Positions 23,259 to 32,395 are shown, numbered from the stretch's first letter. The stretch: DNA of 38,371 nucleotides from Comamonadaceae bacterium (GCA_947448375.1 CANFMY010000005.1:1-38371), one strand, 5' to 3'. Made by a program: numbers and translations. The notes: a model not told the origin generated them from the sequence alone.

Positions 23259-23438
23259 TTTCGTCGCCACCTCAGCACTTGCGCACCACGCCCAAAGTCG
23301 CGCAAGGCACATCTCCGGGCGGGCCCCTCGGGATTACCCTGTTCGAAAGGTACCCGTGTTTGGCTAGATTCGCTGTGAGTCTTTGCCTGCCTGATCGCAG
23401 CGCCGCCTTTCCCTTCATCGTCGATAAAGGATATTTCC

Positions 23439-24680
23439 ATGAACCGCATCTCTTCTCGCTGGCCCACCTGGAAAGGCCTGGCCTTGTCGGCTTTGGCTGC
23501 GCTCAGCATGACGTCGACCCTGGCTCAAAACAAGGGTCCGATTCGCATTGGGGTGCTGGCCCCCATCACGGGGCCCTTGGCAACGCCGGGGGCGGAAATG
23601 ATCGACAGCTTGAAGATGTTCTGGGAAAAGAACAACTACACCGTCAGTGGTCGCAAGGTGGAGTTGGTGGTGGCCGACACGTCCTGCAACCCTGACCAAG
23701 CCTTGACCCAGGCACGTCGCCTGGCCTTGCAGGACAAAGTCAATTTCATGCTGGGGCCCTTGTGCGGACACGAAGGACCTGCGGTGGCGCAAGTCAGCAA
23801 GGAAACCGGCGTTCCGCTCATCCTCGATCCCGCCGGCGCTGACACCAACACCAAATGGGACCGCACGCCCACGGTCATTCGAACCGCCGTGTCAGCCAGT
23901 CAAATCAGCCATCCGTTTGGCGACTATCTCTTCAAGGACCTGGGCGCTCGCAACGTCACGTTCATCGCCTCGGACTACACCTGGGGTCACGAAGTGGCCG
24001 GCGGCATGATCCGCACCTACAAAGACTTGGGCGGCAAGGTGAACAAGGTGATCTGGGCGCCTTTGGCCACCGCCGACTACGGCGCCTCCCTGGCGGCCAT
24101 TCCTGCTGACAGCGATGCCGTTGTGGTGGCACTGGCCGGTGTGGCGCGTATCCGGTTTTTTGAGGCTTGGTACAACTTCGGTTACGACAAAAAATTCAAA
24201 TTGCATGGTGGATACTGGTTGCACGAGGATGCCATTCCTCAAATCGATGACCGCGCCGTCGGCCTGATCTCCAACTCGGTTCACTACGTTGCAGGCATCG
24301 ACACGCCGGAAAACAAAGCCTTCGTGGATGACTTTGCTCGTCGCTACAAGCGCCTGCCCTCGTGGTTTGCCGAGTCCGCCTGGACCGCGGGCCTGTGGAC
24401 CAAGGCCGCCATGGAATCCATCAACGGCAATGTCGAAGACCGAGCCGCCTTCCTGAAAGCCATGCGCACGGTGCAGGTCAAGGCGCCGCGCGGCCCTCTC
24501 AAACTGGATGCGTATGACAACCCCGTGCAAAACGTCTACGTCACCCGTTTGCAAAAGGTCAAGCACCCGATCCTGGGTGATCAACTCATGAACATCCCGG
24601 TCAAGACCTATACCAATGTGTCGCAGTTCTGGACTGACAAGCCCGAGGACTTTCTCAAGCGAGGCCCTTACAAGCCTTGA
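23439..24680 (+). CDS. LivK-type ABC transporter periplasmic substrate-binding protein
   Basis: The 413-residue product has a Sec signal peptide (cleavage near TLAQ), then IRIGVLAPITGPLATPGAEM, DTSCNPDQALTQARRL and LGPLCGHEGPAVAQVSKE. This is the two-lobed type I binding fold of the branched-chain amino acid / amide / urea (HAAT) family. AAAGGA stands 8 bp before the ATG. It heads a five-gene ABC importer operon followed by a formamidase-family gene. The ligand may therefore be an amide, an amino acid or an aromatic carboxylate; the family is too broad to decide. Confidence 0.92.
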   Translation: MNRISSRWPTWKGLALSALAALSMTSTLAQNKGPIRIGVLAPITGPLATPGAEMIDSLKMFWEKNNYTVSGRKVELVVADTSCNPDQALTQARRLALQDKVNFMLGPLCGHEGPAVAQVSKETGVPLILDPAGADTNTKWDRTPTVIRTAVSASQISHPFGDYLFKDLGARNVTFIASDYTWGHEVAGGMIRTYKDLGGKVNKVIWAPLATADYGASLAAIPADSDAVVVALAGVARIRFFEAWYNFGYDKKFKLHGGYWLHEDAIPQIDDRAVGLISNSVHYVAGIDTPENKAFVDDFARRYKRLPSWFAESAWTAGLWTKAAMESINGNVEDRAAFLKAMRTVQVKAPRGPLKLDAYDNPVQNVYVTRLQKVKHPILGDQLMNIPVKTYTNVSQFWTDKPEDFLKRGPYKP

Positions 24681-24746
24681 TGTTGACGACGTGCGCCTGG
24701 GTTCAATCCGGATGATCACTCACCCGATGATCCCGGACTCGGTCTC

Positions 24747-25613
24747 ATGAACAGTTTCATCCTGCAAACCTTCAACGGCATCACCTATGCCGCCTTGTTG
24801 TTCCTGCTCGCCAGTGGCTTCACCCTGACCTTTGGCCTCATGCGCATTGTGAACATGGCGCACGGGGCTTACTACCTGCTCGGCGGGTACGTGGGCTTGA
24901 CGGTGGCCAAGGCCACGGGCAGTTTCACGTTGGCTTTGCTGGCGGGCGGAGCGGCCGCAGTGGTTTTGGGCTGGTTCAATGACCGATTTCTGATTCGTCG
25001 TACCGGCGAGGATCATCTGGCCCAGGTGCTGATCACCGTGGGGGTGGCCTATCTGGTGGGCGATGTCACGATCAAGGTCTGGGGGGGCGATGCACTGAAG
25101 TTGCCCCTGCCTCCCCTGCTGCGCGGCGTGGTCGAATTGCCCGGCGGCATCACCTACCCGCTGTTTCGACTCGCCTTGGTGAGCGTGGGCGTGGGCGTGG
25201 CTGTGTTGTTGTGGTTCATGTATCGACGTACACAAATTGGCGCGGCCATTCGCGCCGGTGTCGACGACCGGGAGATGGTCTCTGCGGTGGGTATTCATGT
25301 GGACCGCCTGTTCGTTCTGGTGTCGGGCCTGGCGTCATTTCTCGCCGGTTTTTCGGGGGTTCTCGGGGGTGCGTTTCTGACGGTCTACCCCGGGGCAGAA
25401 TGGGAAATCTTGGTATTTGCCCTGGTGGTGGTCATTGTGGGCGGGCTAGGCAGTCTCGAGGGCGCCATGATCGGCGCCTTGGTGGTGGGCCTGCTGGACG
25501 CGTACGGTCGCTGGCTGGTACCAGAGATGTCGTATTTCGTCCTCTTTGGCCCCATGGCGGTGCTGTTGTTGTTTCGTCCGCGCGGCCTGTTTGGCACCGC
25601 GCTGATGCATTGA
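24747..25613 (+). CDS. LivH-type ABC transporter permease
   Basis: The 288-residue integral inner-membrane protein begins FILQTFNGITYAALLFLLAS and contains FGLMRIVNMAHGAYYLLGGY, the LivH hallmark. It has about eight membrane segments and the VVVIVGGLGSLEGAMIGALVVG coupling region that contacts the ATPases. It forms the translocation channel with the LivM-type permease. No strong Shine-Dalgarno is seen before the ATG at 24747. The next gene follows after 11 bp. Confidence 0.94.
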   Translation: MNSFILQTFNGITYAALLFLLASGFTLTFGLMRIVNMAHGAYYLLGGYVGLTVAKATGSFTLALLAGGAAAVVLGWFNDRFLIRRTGEDHLAQVLITVGVAYLVGDVTIKVWGGDALKLPLPPLLRGVVELPGGITYPLFRLALVSVGVGVAVLLWFMYRRTQIGAAIRAGVDDREMVSAVGIHVDRLFVLVSGLASFLAGFSGVLGGAFLTVYPGAEWEILVFALVVVIVGGLGSLEGAMIGALVVGLLDAYGRWLVPEMSYFVLFGPMAVLLLFRPRGLFGTALMH

Positions 25614-25624
25614 GCGAACAAGGG

Positions 25625-26560
25625 ATGCACGTGCAAACACGTTGGTGGTGGTTGCTGGGCCTGTTGCTGCTGATGCTGCCATGGGTGGCTGGCGAGTACT
25701 GGGTGAGTCTGGTCACCCAGATGTTCATTTTTGGTCTGTTGGCATTGGCCACCGATTTGCTGTTGGGCCATGCAGGGCTCTTTTCTCTGTGTCACGCCGC
25801 ATTTTTCTCTGTGGCGGCCTACACCAGCGCCATCCTGCAAGTGCGCTATGGCTTCAGCACCCTGAGTGGGATGGCCGCTGGCGTGGCGCTGGGCACCTGT
25901 CTGGGCCTGTTGTTCGGGCTGGCGGTGCGAACCCGTGGTGTGTATTTCATTTTGGTGACCCTGGCCATGGGCTATGTGATTTGGGGTGTGGGCTATCGCT
26001 GGAGCGCGCTCACCGGTGGCGACAGTGGCATCACCAATGTGCCAACGCCTTCAGTGGGGGGGCTCAGCATTCAGAACGGCATCGAGATGTACTACGTCAT
26101 GTTGCTGATCGTGGCGATGGTCCTGGGTTTGTACGCTCGCTGGGTGGCTTCGCCCTTCGGTCTGGCGTTGCGGGGTATCAAATCCGGCGAACCTCGCATG
26201 CGCAGTCTGGGCTTTTCTCCGGTCCAGCATCTCTACGCGGCCTTTGTGCTGTCTTCCGTGTTGGCGAGCCTGGCGGGTGTTCTGTATGTGTGCTTCAACA
26301 AATTTGTGAACCCGGTATCGGCGTCCCTGCATGTGAACGTCGAGTCGGTGCTCATGGCCATCGTGGGGGGCTCGGGGACCTTGCTGGGCCCGTTCCTGGG
26401 AGCCGGCTTGATTCTGGGTTTGCGCAATTGGGTTAGCACGTTTTTTGAACTCCACCTGGCCGTGATGGGCCTGGTGTTCATTGCGGTGGTGCTGTGGGTC
26501 CCGGGCGGGGTGATGGGGCTGATGCGTCGCCTGTCAGCCAAGAAGCGGGAGGACTCATGA
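25625..26560 (+). CDS. LivM-type ABC transporter permease
   Basis: The product is about 311 residues, with TDLLLGHAGLFSLCHAAFFSVAAYTSA, a typical LivM element, RTRGVYFILVTLAMG, and a C-terminal AIVGGSGTLLGPFLGA loop. The start is uncertain. ATG at 25625 has AAGGG immediately abutting it, whereas GTG at 25631 has the same AAGGG at ideal spacing and would shorten the protein by two residues. Its stop overlaps the next ATG by 4 nt (ATGA), so it is translationally coupled to the ATPase. Confidence 0.92.
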   Translation: MHVQTRWWWLLGLLLLMLPWVAGEYWVSLVTQMFIFGLLALATDLLLGHAGLFSLCHAAFFSVAAYTSAILQVRYGFSTLSGMAAGVALGTCLGLLFGLAVRTRGVYFILVTLAMGYVIWGVGYRWSALTGGDSGITNVPTPSVGGLSIQNGIEMYYVMLLIVAMVLGLYARWVASPFGLALRGIKSGEPRMRSLGFSPVQHLYAAFVLSSVLASLAGVLYVCFNKFVNPVSASLHVNVESVLMAIVGGSGTLLGPFLGAGLILGLRNWVSTFFELHLAVMGLVFIAVVLWVPGGVMGLMRRLSAKKREDS

Positions 26561-27300
26561 GCGCAGCCCTGGTGCTGGACCGTGTGGTCAAACGTTTCGG
26601 TGGCCTGCAGGCGGTTCGAGAGGTGTCGCTGGAGGTGGCGCCCGGTGAGCGACGTGTCATCATCGGTCCAAATGGCGCAGGCAAAACCTCGCTGTTTCAT
26701 TGCATCAGCGGGGCATTGCAGGTCACTTCCGGGCGGATTGAGTGCCTGGGCCACGACATGACGCACATGCCCGAGCACCAGCGGACCTTGCTGGGCATTG
26801 GACGAACGTTTCAGATTTCCAGTGTCTTTGCTGATCTGACCGTGCTGGAAAACATAGCGCTGGCGCGACTCGGCATCACGCCGACCAAATGGTCGCTGTG
26901 GCGCAATGCGCTGGCGCAACCGGGCCTGCTGACGCTTGCAGCCCAAGAGCTCGAGCGCGTGGGATTGCCAGGGCGGGAATCCTGGACCGTGAAGTCTTTG
27001 TCGTATGGAGAGCGGCGACAGCTGGAGTTGGTGCTGGCGCTGGTCAACCAGCCGCGATTGCTGCTGCTGGACGAGCCCTGCGCCGGTTTGTCACCGGCGG
27101 AACGACACCGCTTGTCCGACATCATCCAGAACTTGCCTCGCAGCATCACCATGCTGATGATCGAGCACGACATGGATGTGGCACTGGGGCTGGCGGACCG
27201 CGTCACCGTCCTGCACCAGGGGCAAGTGATTATCGAGGGAGCCGCTGACCAGGTTCAGAATGATCCGCATGTACAGGAGGTGTATTTTGGACAGCGCTGA
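26557..27300 (+). CDS. LivG-type ABC transporter ATP-binding protein
   Basis: The 247-residue ATPase has Walker A GPNGAGKT, a Q-loop in GRTFQISSVFADLTVLEN, the signature in LSYGERRQLEL (S-Y-G-E variant), Walker B LLLLDEPCAGLSP, and a H-loop in IEHDMDVAL. It powers import with its LivF partner. GGGAGGA precedes the ATG at 26557, which overlaps the LivM-type stop. Its 3' end overlaps the next gene by 14 nt. Sequence is complete and catalytic motifs are intact. Confidence 0.95.
   Translation: MSAALVLDRVVKRFGGLQAVREVSLEVAPGERRVIIGPNGAGKTSLFHCISGALQVTSGRIECLGHDMTHMPEHQRTLLGIGRTFQISSVFADLTVLENIALARLGITPTKWSLWRNALAQPGLLTLAAQELERVGLPGRESWTVKSLSYGERRQLELVLALVNQPRLLLLDEPCAGLSPAERHRLSDIIQNLPRSITMLMIEHDMDVALGLADRVTVLHQGQVIIEGAADQVQNDPHVQEVYFGQR
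27275..27280 (+). promoter_or_regulatory. Strong Shine-Dalgarno that fixes a TTG start for the LivF-type gene
   Basis: AGGAGG at 27275-27280 stands 6 bp before TTG at 27287. The nearest upstream in-frame ATG (27260) lies before this ribosome site and has none of its own. The site therefore decides the start. Confidence 0.7.
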
Positions 27301-28039
27301 CGTGTTGTTGTCCGTGCAGGATCTGCACACCTACTACGGCGACAGTTATGTGTTGCAAGGCGTCAGCCTGCAAGTCCCCCGTGGCCGGGTGGTGGCGGTG
27401 CTGGGACGAAACGGCATGGGCAAGACCACCTTGATCCGCTCGCTGTTTGGCCTCACCCCCCCACGCCAGGGGGCCATCAGCTTCATGGGAGCGTCCCTCG
27501 TCGGATTGGCTCCCTACGAAGTCGCCGAGCGAGGCATGGCCCTGGTCCCGCAGGGACGACGCATCTTTCGCCATCTGACGGTTCGCGAAAACCTCTTGCT
27601 CCCCGTGAGTGGACTGGCCCGGGGGCGCCAAGCTTTGCCCGATCCCGATCGGCATGCCTGGACGTTTGACAACGTATTGGACGAATTCCCGCAGTTGCGT
27701 GATCGCCTCTCCAACGGGGGCAGCGAGCTCAGCGGTGGCGAGCAACAAATGCTGGCCATTGGCCGCGCCCTCATGAGCAATCCGGAATTGGTGTTGATGG
27801 ATGAGCCCTCTGAAGGTCTGTCGCCGCGCTACGTGCTGCATGTGGCGGACATTTTGCGTCGCATGCGCAGCCTGGGCCATGCCGTCTTGCTGGTGGAGCA
27901 AAACCTGGCGATGGCGCTGTCGGTGGCTGACCAGGTGCTGATCATCTCGTCAGGCCGCCTGGTCTTCAGCGGCACACCCCATGACTTGCAAGCTCAGCCC
28001 CATGTTCTGCATGAGCACCTGGGCGTGTCGGCAGGCTAA
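27287..28039 (+). CDS. LivF-type ABC transporter ATP-binding protein
   Basis: The 250-residue ATPase has Walker A GRNGMGKT, ALVPQGRRIFRHLTVRENLL (LivF-style Q-loop), LSGGEQQMLAIGRAL signature, MDEPSEGLSP Walker B, and VEQNLAMAL. It pairs with the LivG-type subunit. The start is read as TTG at 27287 because of the ideal AGGAGG 6 bp upstream; it overlaps the LivG-type gene by 14 nt. A formamidase-family gene follows after 26 bp, so that gene is likely in the same transcript. Confidence 0.93.
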   Translation: MDSADVLLSVQDLHTYYGDSYVLQGVSLQVPRGRVVAVLGRNGMGKTTLIRSLFGLTPPRQGAISFMGASLVGLAPYEVAERGMALVPQGRRIFRHLTVRENLLLPVSGLARGRQALPDPDRHAWTFDNVLDEFPQLRDRLSNGGSELSGGEQQMLAIGRALMSNPELVLMDEPSEGLSPRYVLHVADILRRMRSLGHAVLLVEQNLAMALSVADQVLIISSGRLVFSGTPHDLQAQPHVLHEHLGVSAG

Positions 28040-28065
28040 TCGATGTCCTCGAAAGTACCTCACAC

Positions 28066-29004
28066 ATGAGTCACACACACCACCTGAATCCCACACCCCA
28101 GACGGTTCACTGGGGGCATTTCGACGCCGCCCTGCCTGCCGTGCTGGAGATTGATTCTGGCGACACCGTCATCATTGACACCGTGTCAGGGGGGCGGCAA
28201 GAGGTCACCGACGACACACTGTTTCGAGCCGATCACCGGCTGATTGTGGACACCGTGCCGCAAGCCCTGGGTCCTCATATCCTGACCGGACCGGTGGCCA
28301 TCCGCGGCGCACAGCCGGGTGATACGCTGGAAATCTGCATCGAATCGATCGAGCTCACCGCGAATTGGGGCTGGAACATCATCCGCCCGCTCAAGGGGGC
28401 GCTTCCGGAGGATTTCCCCTATCTGAGCCGGCGCATCATCCCCATCGACCGCCAGGCCGGCCTGGCGCACCTGCCCTGGGGTGTGTCGATCCCGGTGCGC
28501 CCGTTTTTCGGCATCATCGGGGTGGCGCCCCCGCCCGCCTATGGTCGCGTGTCCTCCATCGAGCCGCGGGAGTATGGCGGCAACATCGACAACAAAGAGT
28601 TTGTGCCAGGCACCTCCTTGTTTCTGCCCGTTTTTGTTCCGGGTGCCCACGTGTCGGTGGGCGATGGACATGCCGTGCAGGGGGACGGCGAGGTCTGTCT
28701 GACCGCCCTGGAAACGTGCTTGAAGGGACGCTTTCGCTTTGTGTTGCACAAGCGTTCCTTGAAATTCCCGCGGGCCATCACGCCCACGCATTACATCTCG
28801 ATGGGCATGAACACCGATTTGGACGATGCTGCCCAGCAGGCACTGCGCGACATGATTGCCTGGCTGGTGGAGCTCAAGGGCTGGCAGCCTGAAGAGGCCT
28901 ACGTCTTTTGCAGCCTGGCGTGCGACCTGCACGTGACGCAATTGGTGGATGGCAACAAGGGCATCCACGCCATGGTGTCACGCGACCTGCTGGGCCTGTC
29001 GTAA
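28066..29004 (+). CDS. Acetamidase/formamidase family protein
   Basis: The 312-residue product matches the FmdA/AmdA family, which hydrolyses short amides to ammonia and acid. Recognisable segments are ADHRLIVDTVPQALGPHILTG, GAQPGDTLEICIESIEL, FFGIIGVAPP and CLTALETCLKGRFRF. It is shorter than the roughly 400-residue FmdA of Methylophilus, matching the shorter subgroup of the family. The gene sits 26 bp after an intact HAAT-type ABC transporter. In Methylophilus, formamidase is likewise linked to such transporter genes, so uptake and hydrolysis of an amide is a reasonable inference. Its 3' end overlaps the convergent molybdenum-hydroxylase gene by 27 bp. Confidence 0.88.
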   Translation: MSHTHHLNPTPQTVHWGHFDAALPAVLEIDSGDTVIIDTVSGGRQEVTDDTLFRADHRLIVDTVPQALGPHILTGPVAIRGAQPGDTLEICIESIELTANWGWNIIRPLKGALPEDFPYLSRRIIPIDRQAGLAHLPWGVSIPVRPFFGIIGVAPPPAYGRVSSIEPREYGGNIDNKEFVPGTSLFLPVFVPGAHVSVGDGHAVQGDGEVCLTALETCLKGRFRFVLHKRSLKFPRAITPTHYISMGMNTDLDDAAQQALRDMIAWLVELKGWQPEEAYVFCSLACDLHVTQLVDGNKGIHAMVSRDLLGLS

Positions 29005-31320
29005 CGCCTTCCACACACGCTGTGACGTGAATGGCAGGTCGAGTTGTGCCACACCGGCATAACTCAACGCGTGCAGGATGGCATTGATGGCGGACGGCAA
29101 AGAGCCCGCCACACCGGACTCGCCAGCACCTTTGACCCCCAAGGGATTGGTCTTGCACGGCACGCTGTGATGCGCAATGGTCATGTGCGGAACGGTGTCT
29201 GCGCGTGGCAAGGGGTAGTCCATGAACGAGGCCGTGAGCAACTGCCCCTGATCGTCGTAGTGCAACTGCTCGCCCAGCACTTGCCCCAAGCCCTGCGCCA
29301 CGCCGCCCATGATCTGTCCTTCGATCACACGGGGGTTGAGCATCACGCCCACATCATCCACCGCGGTGTAGCGCACCACCTCGACCAAGCCCGTGTCGGG
29401 ATCAATCTCGACCTCGCAGACGTGGCTCCCGTTGGGAAAGGTCATGCCGGATGACACAAACTTGGCCACGTTGTCGAGCGTGTGCGGCACGTCTTCGGGA
29501 ATCGAGCCCAGGGATGCGAGACGCGCCGTCAGGTCCAGCAACGACACCGCCTGATCGGTACCGACCACGCGATAACTCCCCTGGTCAAATTGCACATCCT
29601 CAGGCGCAGCTTCCAGCACCAGGGCTGCCAGTTGATGCCCGCGACGGATGGCTTCATCACAGGCCATGGCCGCTGCACTGCCCACCATCATGGTGGAGCG
29701 GGACGCGACGGTCGCCACCAGGCCGGGGGTTTGGTCGCTATCGCCCGCCACCAGGCGCACCTGCGCGGGCGCTATGCCCAGACGCTGGGCGATCAAGGCC
29801 GGGTAGGTGGATTGATGTCCCTGACCGATGGCTTGCGCCCCCATGTGCAAGCTCACGGTGCCGTCGGCATGAAACCGCAGATCCACCGGTTCTTCCAAAA
29901 TACCACCGGCCACTTCCAGAAAGCAGCACAGGCCGATGCCGCGCAAGCGCCCCCGCGTCGCCGACTGCTGGCGGCGTTGTTCAAACCCGGCCCAATCTGA
30001 CAACGTCAGGGCTTGGTCGAGCACGGCTTCAAAGTCACCACTGTCATAAACCATGGCATTTGCTGCCGTGTACGGCATGGCCGAGGCTGGCACCAGGTTA
30101 CGCCGGCGCAACTCCACCCGGTCCAGACCCAAACGGGGCGCCGCCTGATCTAACAAACGCTCGACCATGTAGATGGCCTCGGGACGACCCGCACCCCGGT
30201 AAGGCCCATGGGGCATGGCGTGCGTGAACGCCAAACGGGATTCCGTGCGGATGCACGGAATGCGATACACACTGGACAAACAATTTTTGGTGTTGTTGGT
30301 TCCCACGATGGCGATGTAGGTCGAGGTGTAGGCACCAATGCCCACCACCAGTTGCGCATGCAGGCCCAGAATGCGCCCCTCTCGATCAAAGGCCATGCGA
30401 GCGTGCAGATGCGAATTGCGGCTGTGCGTGTCGCCCAAAAAAGACTCCAGTCGAGTGGCCGTCCAGCGCACGGGGCGAGCCAGCACACGACTGGCCAAGA
30501 GCAGGGCCGCATATTCCGGATAAGTCTGCACCTTGGCGCCAAACCCGCCGCCCACTTGCGGCGTGACCACCCGAATCGATTCGAGCGGCACTTGAAAGAC
30601 GTGCTCGGCCAACAGCTTGCGCACCAGCATCACGCCCTGTGTGCCAGCCAGCAAGGTGAAGCGCTGGTGGGTCGGATCCCATTGGGCGATCGCCGCCCTG
30701 GGCTCCAGGGCACACGCCGTCATGGGCGGATCCTCCAGGGTCACCGATTCGATGTGGTGTGCCTGCGCAAAGACCGCCTCCAGCGCAGCACTGTCACCAT
30801 CGGCCCAGTCCAGCACCAGGTTGCCTGGCGCTTGTTCGTGCACCTGCACCGCGTCGGGCTGCAAGGCCGCCACCGGATCCATGACAGCGGGCAAGGCCTC
30901 CCATTGCACCTGCACATGCTCGGCAGCCAGGAGTGCCGCAGACTCCGTGTCAGCCACGACCACGGCGACGGCCTCGCCCACGTGGCGAACCACATCGCAC
31001 GCCAGCACCGGAATGCCCGCTTGCTTCATGGGGAGCCCATCTCGGCCATTGAAGACCGCCATGGGGCGAATCGTGCCCAGGCCGGCCTGCACCACATCCT
31101 GGCCCGTCAAAATGGCTTGAACACCGGGCATGGCACGCGCCGCCGTTGTGTCCAGCTGCCGGATGCGCGCATGCGCCAGCGGGCTGCGAACAAACACGGC
31201 ATGCAATTGACCATCCAGATGGATATCGCTGGTGTAGCGGCCTTGACCTCGAACGAGTTCGTCCAATTCGTCGTGATCGCCGCGCTGGCTGCGTCCATGA
31301 CGCAAGGGGTGTTGAATCAA
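28978..31320 (-). CDS. Xanthine dehydrogenase/CoxL-family molybdopterin-binding large subunit
   Basis: The 780-residue product is the molybdenum-cofactor subunit of a hydroxylase that inserts water oxygen into a heterocycle or aldehyde. Visible are an N-terminal a/b hammerhead segment (LVRGQGRYTSDI), VGGGFGAK at residues 257-263, and the late GAGESG at 731-736 whose Glu734 is the catalytic base. Length is normal for CoxL-like subunits. No small 2Fe-2S or FAD subunit is adjacent, which is unusual. The start is TTG at 31318-31320, with GGAG 7-8 bp upstream; no in-frame ATG exists near the conserved N-terminus. It follows the Ldh-type gene by 1 bp. Confidence 0.9.
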   Translation of the reverse strand: MIQHPLRHGRSQRGDHDELDELVRGQGRYTSDIHLDGQLHAVFVRSPLAHARIRQLDTTAARAMPGVQAILTGQDVVQAGLGTIRPMAVFNGRDGLPMKQAGIPVLACDVVRHVGEAVAVVVADTESAALLAAEHVQVQWEALPAVMDPVAALQPDAVQVHEQAPGNLVLDWADGDSAALEAVFAQAHHIESVTLEDPPMTACALEPRAAIAQWDPTHQRFTLLAGTQGVMLVRKLLAEHVFQVPLESIRVVTPQVGGGFGAKVQTYPEYAALLLASRVLARPVRWTATRLESFLGDTHSRNSHLHARMAFDREGRILGLHAQLVVGIGAYTSTYIAIVGTNNTKNCLSSVYRIPCIRTESRLAFTHAMPHGPYRGAGRPEAIYMVERLLDQAAPRLGLDRVELRRRNLVPASAMPYTAANAMVYDSGDFEAVLDQALTLSDWAGFEQRRQQSATRGRLRGIGLCCFLEVAGGILEEPVDLRFHADGTVSLHMGAQAIGQGHQSTYPALIAQRLGIAPAQVRLVAGDSDQTPGLVATVASRSTMMVGSAAAMACDEAIRRGHQLAALVLEAAPEDVQFDQGSYRVVGTDQAVSLLDLTARLASLGSIPEDVPHTLDNVAKFVSSGMTFPNGSHVCEVEIDPDTGLVEVVRYTAVDDVGVMLNPRVIEGQIMGGVAQGLGQVLGEQLHYDDQGQLLTASFMDYPLPRADTVPHMTIAHHSVPCKTNPLGVKGAGESGVAGSLPSAINAILHALSYAGVAQLDLPFTSQRVWKALRQAQQVA

Positions 31321-31321
31321 G

Positions 31322-32347
31322 TCAGTTCTCCAGTGTCAGTCCAACGCCTTGCGCTGCCGCACAAACCGCGCGCCAGGTGTCGTCCGGGATCGGAACGCCG
31401 TCGCGTGCACGCTGCGCGCGCACGCGGGCTTCAGGCTCTCCGGGTACCAACACCTCCTCAAATCCGGCCGCCGGAGGCACCCCTTTGATTTGTCCCAATC
31501 GGTTTGCCAGTGCGGCGGCATAGTCAGACTTGGGCCTGAACAGCTGGGCGTCCATGGCAAAGATGAAAATGCCACTGCGCGCGGTGACACCCGGATAGGC
31601 TTCAGCACCAATCAAGGGGCCGCTCAGCAGCTCGGCCACCACGGCCAAGGCATAGCCTTTGTGCCCTCCAAAGGGCAGCAAAAATCCGCCGTCGAGAAAG
31701 TCCTGCGGGTTCACAGAGGGGTTGCCGTGCTTGTCCAGAATGACATCGGGCGGCAGTTGCTCGTGTCGCGCCTTGGCCACCTTGACCTTGCCAGCCGCAA
31801 TGGCCGATGTGGCGATATCCAGCGTGACAGGAGCGCCTGCGGGATTGGGCATGGAGACTGCGATGGGATTGGTGCCCAGCACCGCTGCGGCACCCCCATA
31901 AGGGGCAGTCATGGGACGGTCCACGGTTCCGATGAACATGAACATGACGACGTCTTGCTTGGCCGCTCGGTCCGTGAAGGCGGCCAGACGACCCGTGTGC
32001 GCCGCCTGAACCACAGACACCACCGCGACACCATGGGCCTTGGCTTTGGCGATGGCCAGGTCCGCGGCGTAGATGCCCGTGACCTGCCCCAGCGCCCAAT
32101 GGCCCGAGATCAGTGCTGAGTTGGGTGTCTCCTGCAAGACTTCCGGCCGGGCCGTGGGGACGATTTCGCCGTCCACGATGCTTTTCAGGTACTCCGGGAT
32201 GCGCAGAATGCCGTGCGAGTCGTGCCCGGCCATGTGGTTATCCACGAGCACTTCGGCGACCTGCTGCGCCAGGTCTTGCGGCGCACCCGCAGCACGAAAA
32301 ATGGATGCGGTGATGTTTTCCAGCTCGCGCTGACTGAAGACTGGCAT
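31322..32347 (-). CDS. Ldh/malate-L-lactate dehydrogenase family (YlbC-type) oxidoreductase
   Basis: The 341-residue product belongs to the NAD(P)-dependent Ldh_2 family, which oxidises malate, lactate, ureidoglycolate, 2,3-diketogulonate and similar acids. The signature NHMAGHDSHGILR with its catalytic His is present, as are TAPYGGAAAVLGTNPIAVS and FGGHKGYALAVVAELLSG. Nothing typical is missing. The ATG at 32347 is chosen because GGAG lies 9 bp upstream and the family N-terminus begins there; an in-frame ATG 45 bp upstream would run over the candidate operator. It is divergent from receptor D. Confidence 0.92.
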   Translation of the reverse strand: MPVFSQRELENITASIFRAAGAPQDLAQQVAEVLVDNHMAGHDSHGILRIPEYLKSIVDGEIVPTARPEVLQETPNSALISGHWALGQVTGIYAADLAIAKAKAHGVAVVSVVQAAHTGRLAAFTDRAAKQDVVMFMFIGTVDRPMTAPYGGAAAVLGTNPIAVSMPNPAGAPVTLDIATSAIAAGKVKVAKARHEQLPPDVILDKHGNPSVNPQDFLDGGFLLPFGGHKGYALAVVAELLSGPLIGAEAYPGVTARSGIFIFAMDAQLFRPKSDYAAALANRLGQIKGVPPAAGFEEVLVPGEPEARVRAQRARDGVPIPDDTWRAVCAAAQGVGLTLEN

Positions 32348-32372
32348 CGTGTTGTGCTCCGGACGGTTGGAC

Positions 32373-32395
32373 GCTAACATCTTAGCGCGCACTAA
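32373..32395. promoter_or_regulatory. Candidate operator: three phased GCTAA/TTAG half-sites between divergent genes
   Basis: GCTAA (32373-32377), TTAGC (32382-32386) and ACTAA (32391-32395) recur every 9 bp in alternating orientation. GCTAA-CATC-TTAGC is a perfect inverted repeat, and TTAGCGCGCACTAA (32382-32395) is a 12-of-14 palindrome. They fill the 62-bp gap between divergent genes, where a shared regulator would bind. The binding protein is unknown; no regulator gene is in the window. Confidence 0.5.

Noticed and set aside
23341-23370. Sigma-70 promoter upstream of the LivK-type gene
   Set aside because: TTCGAA and TAGATT have 17-bp spacing but match consensus poorly, so the call would be guesswork.
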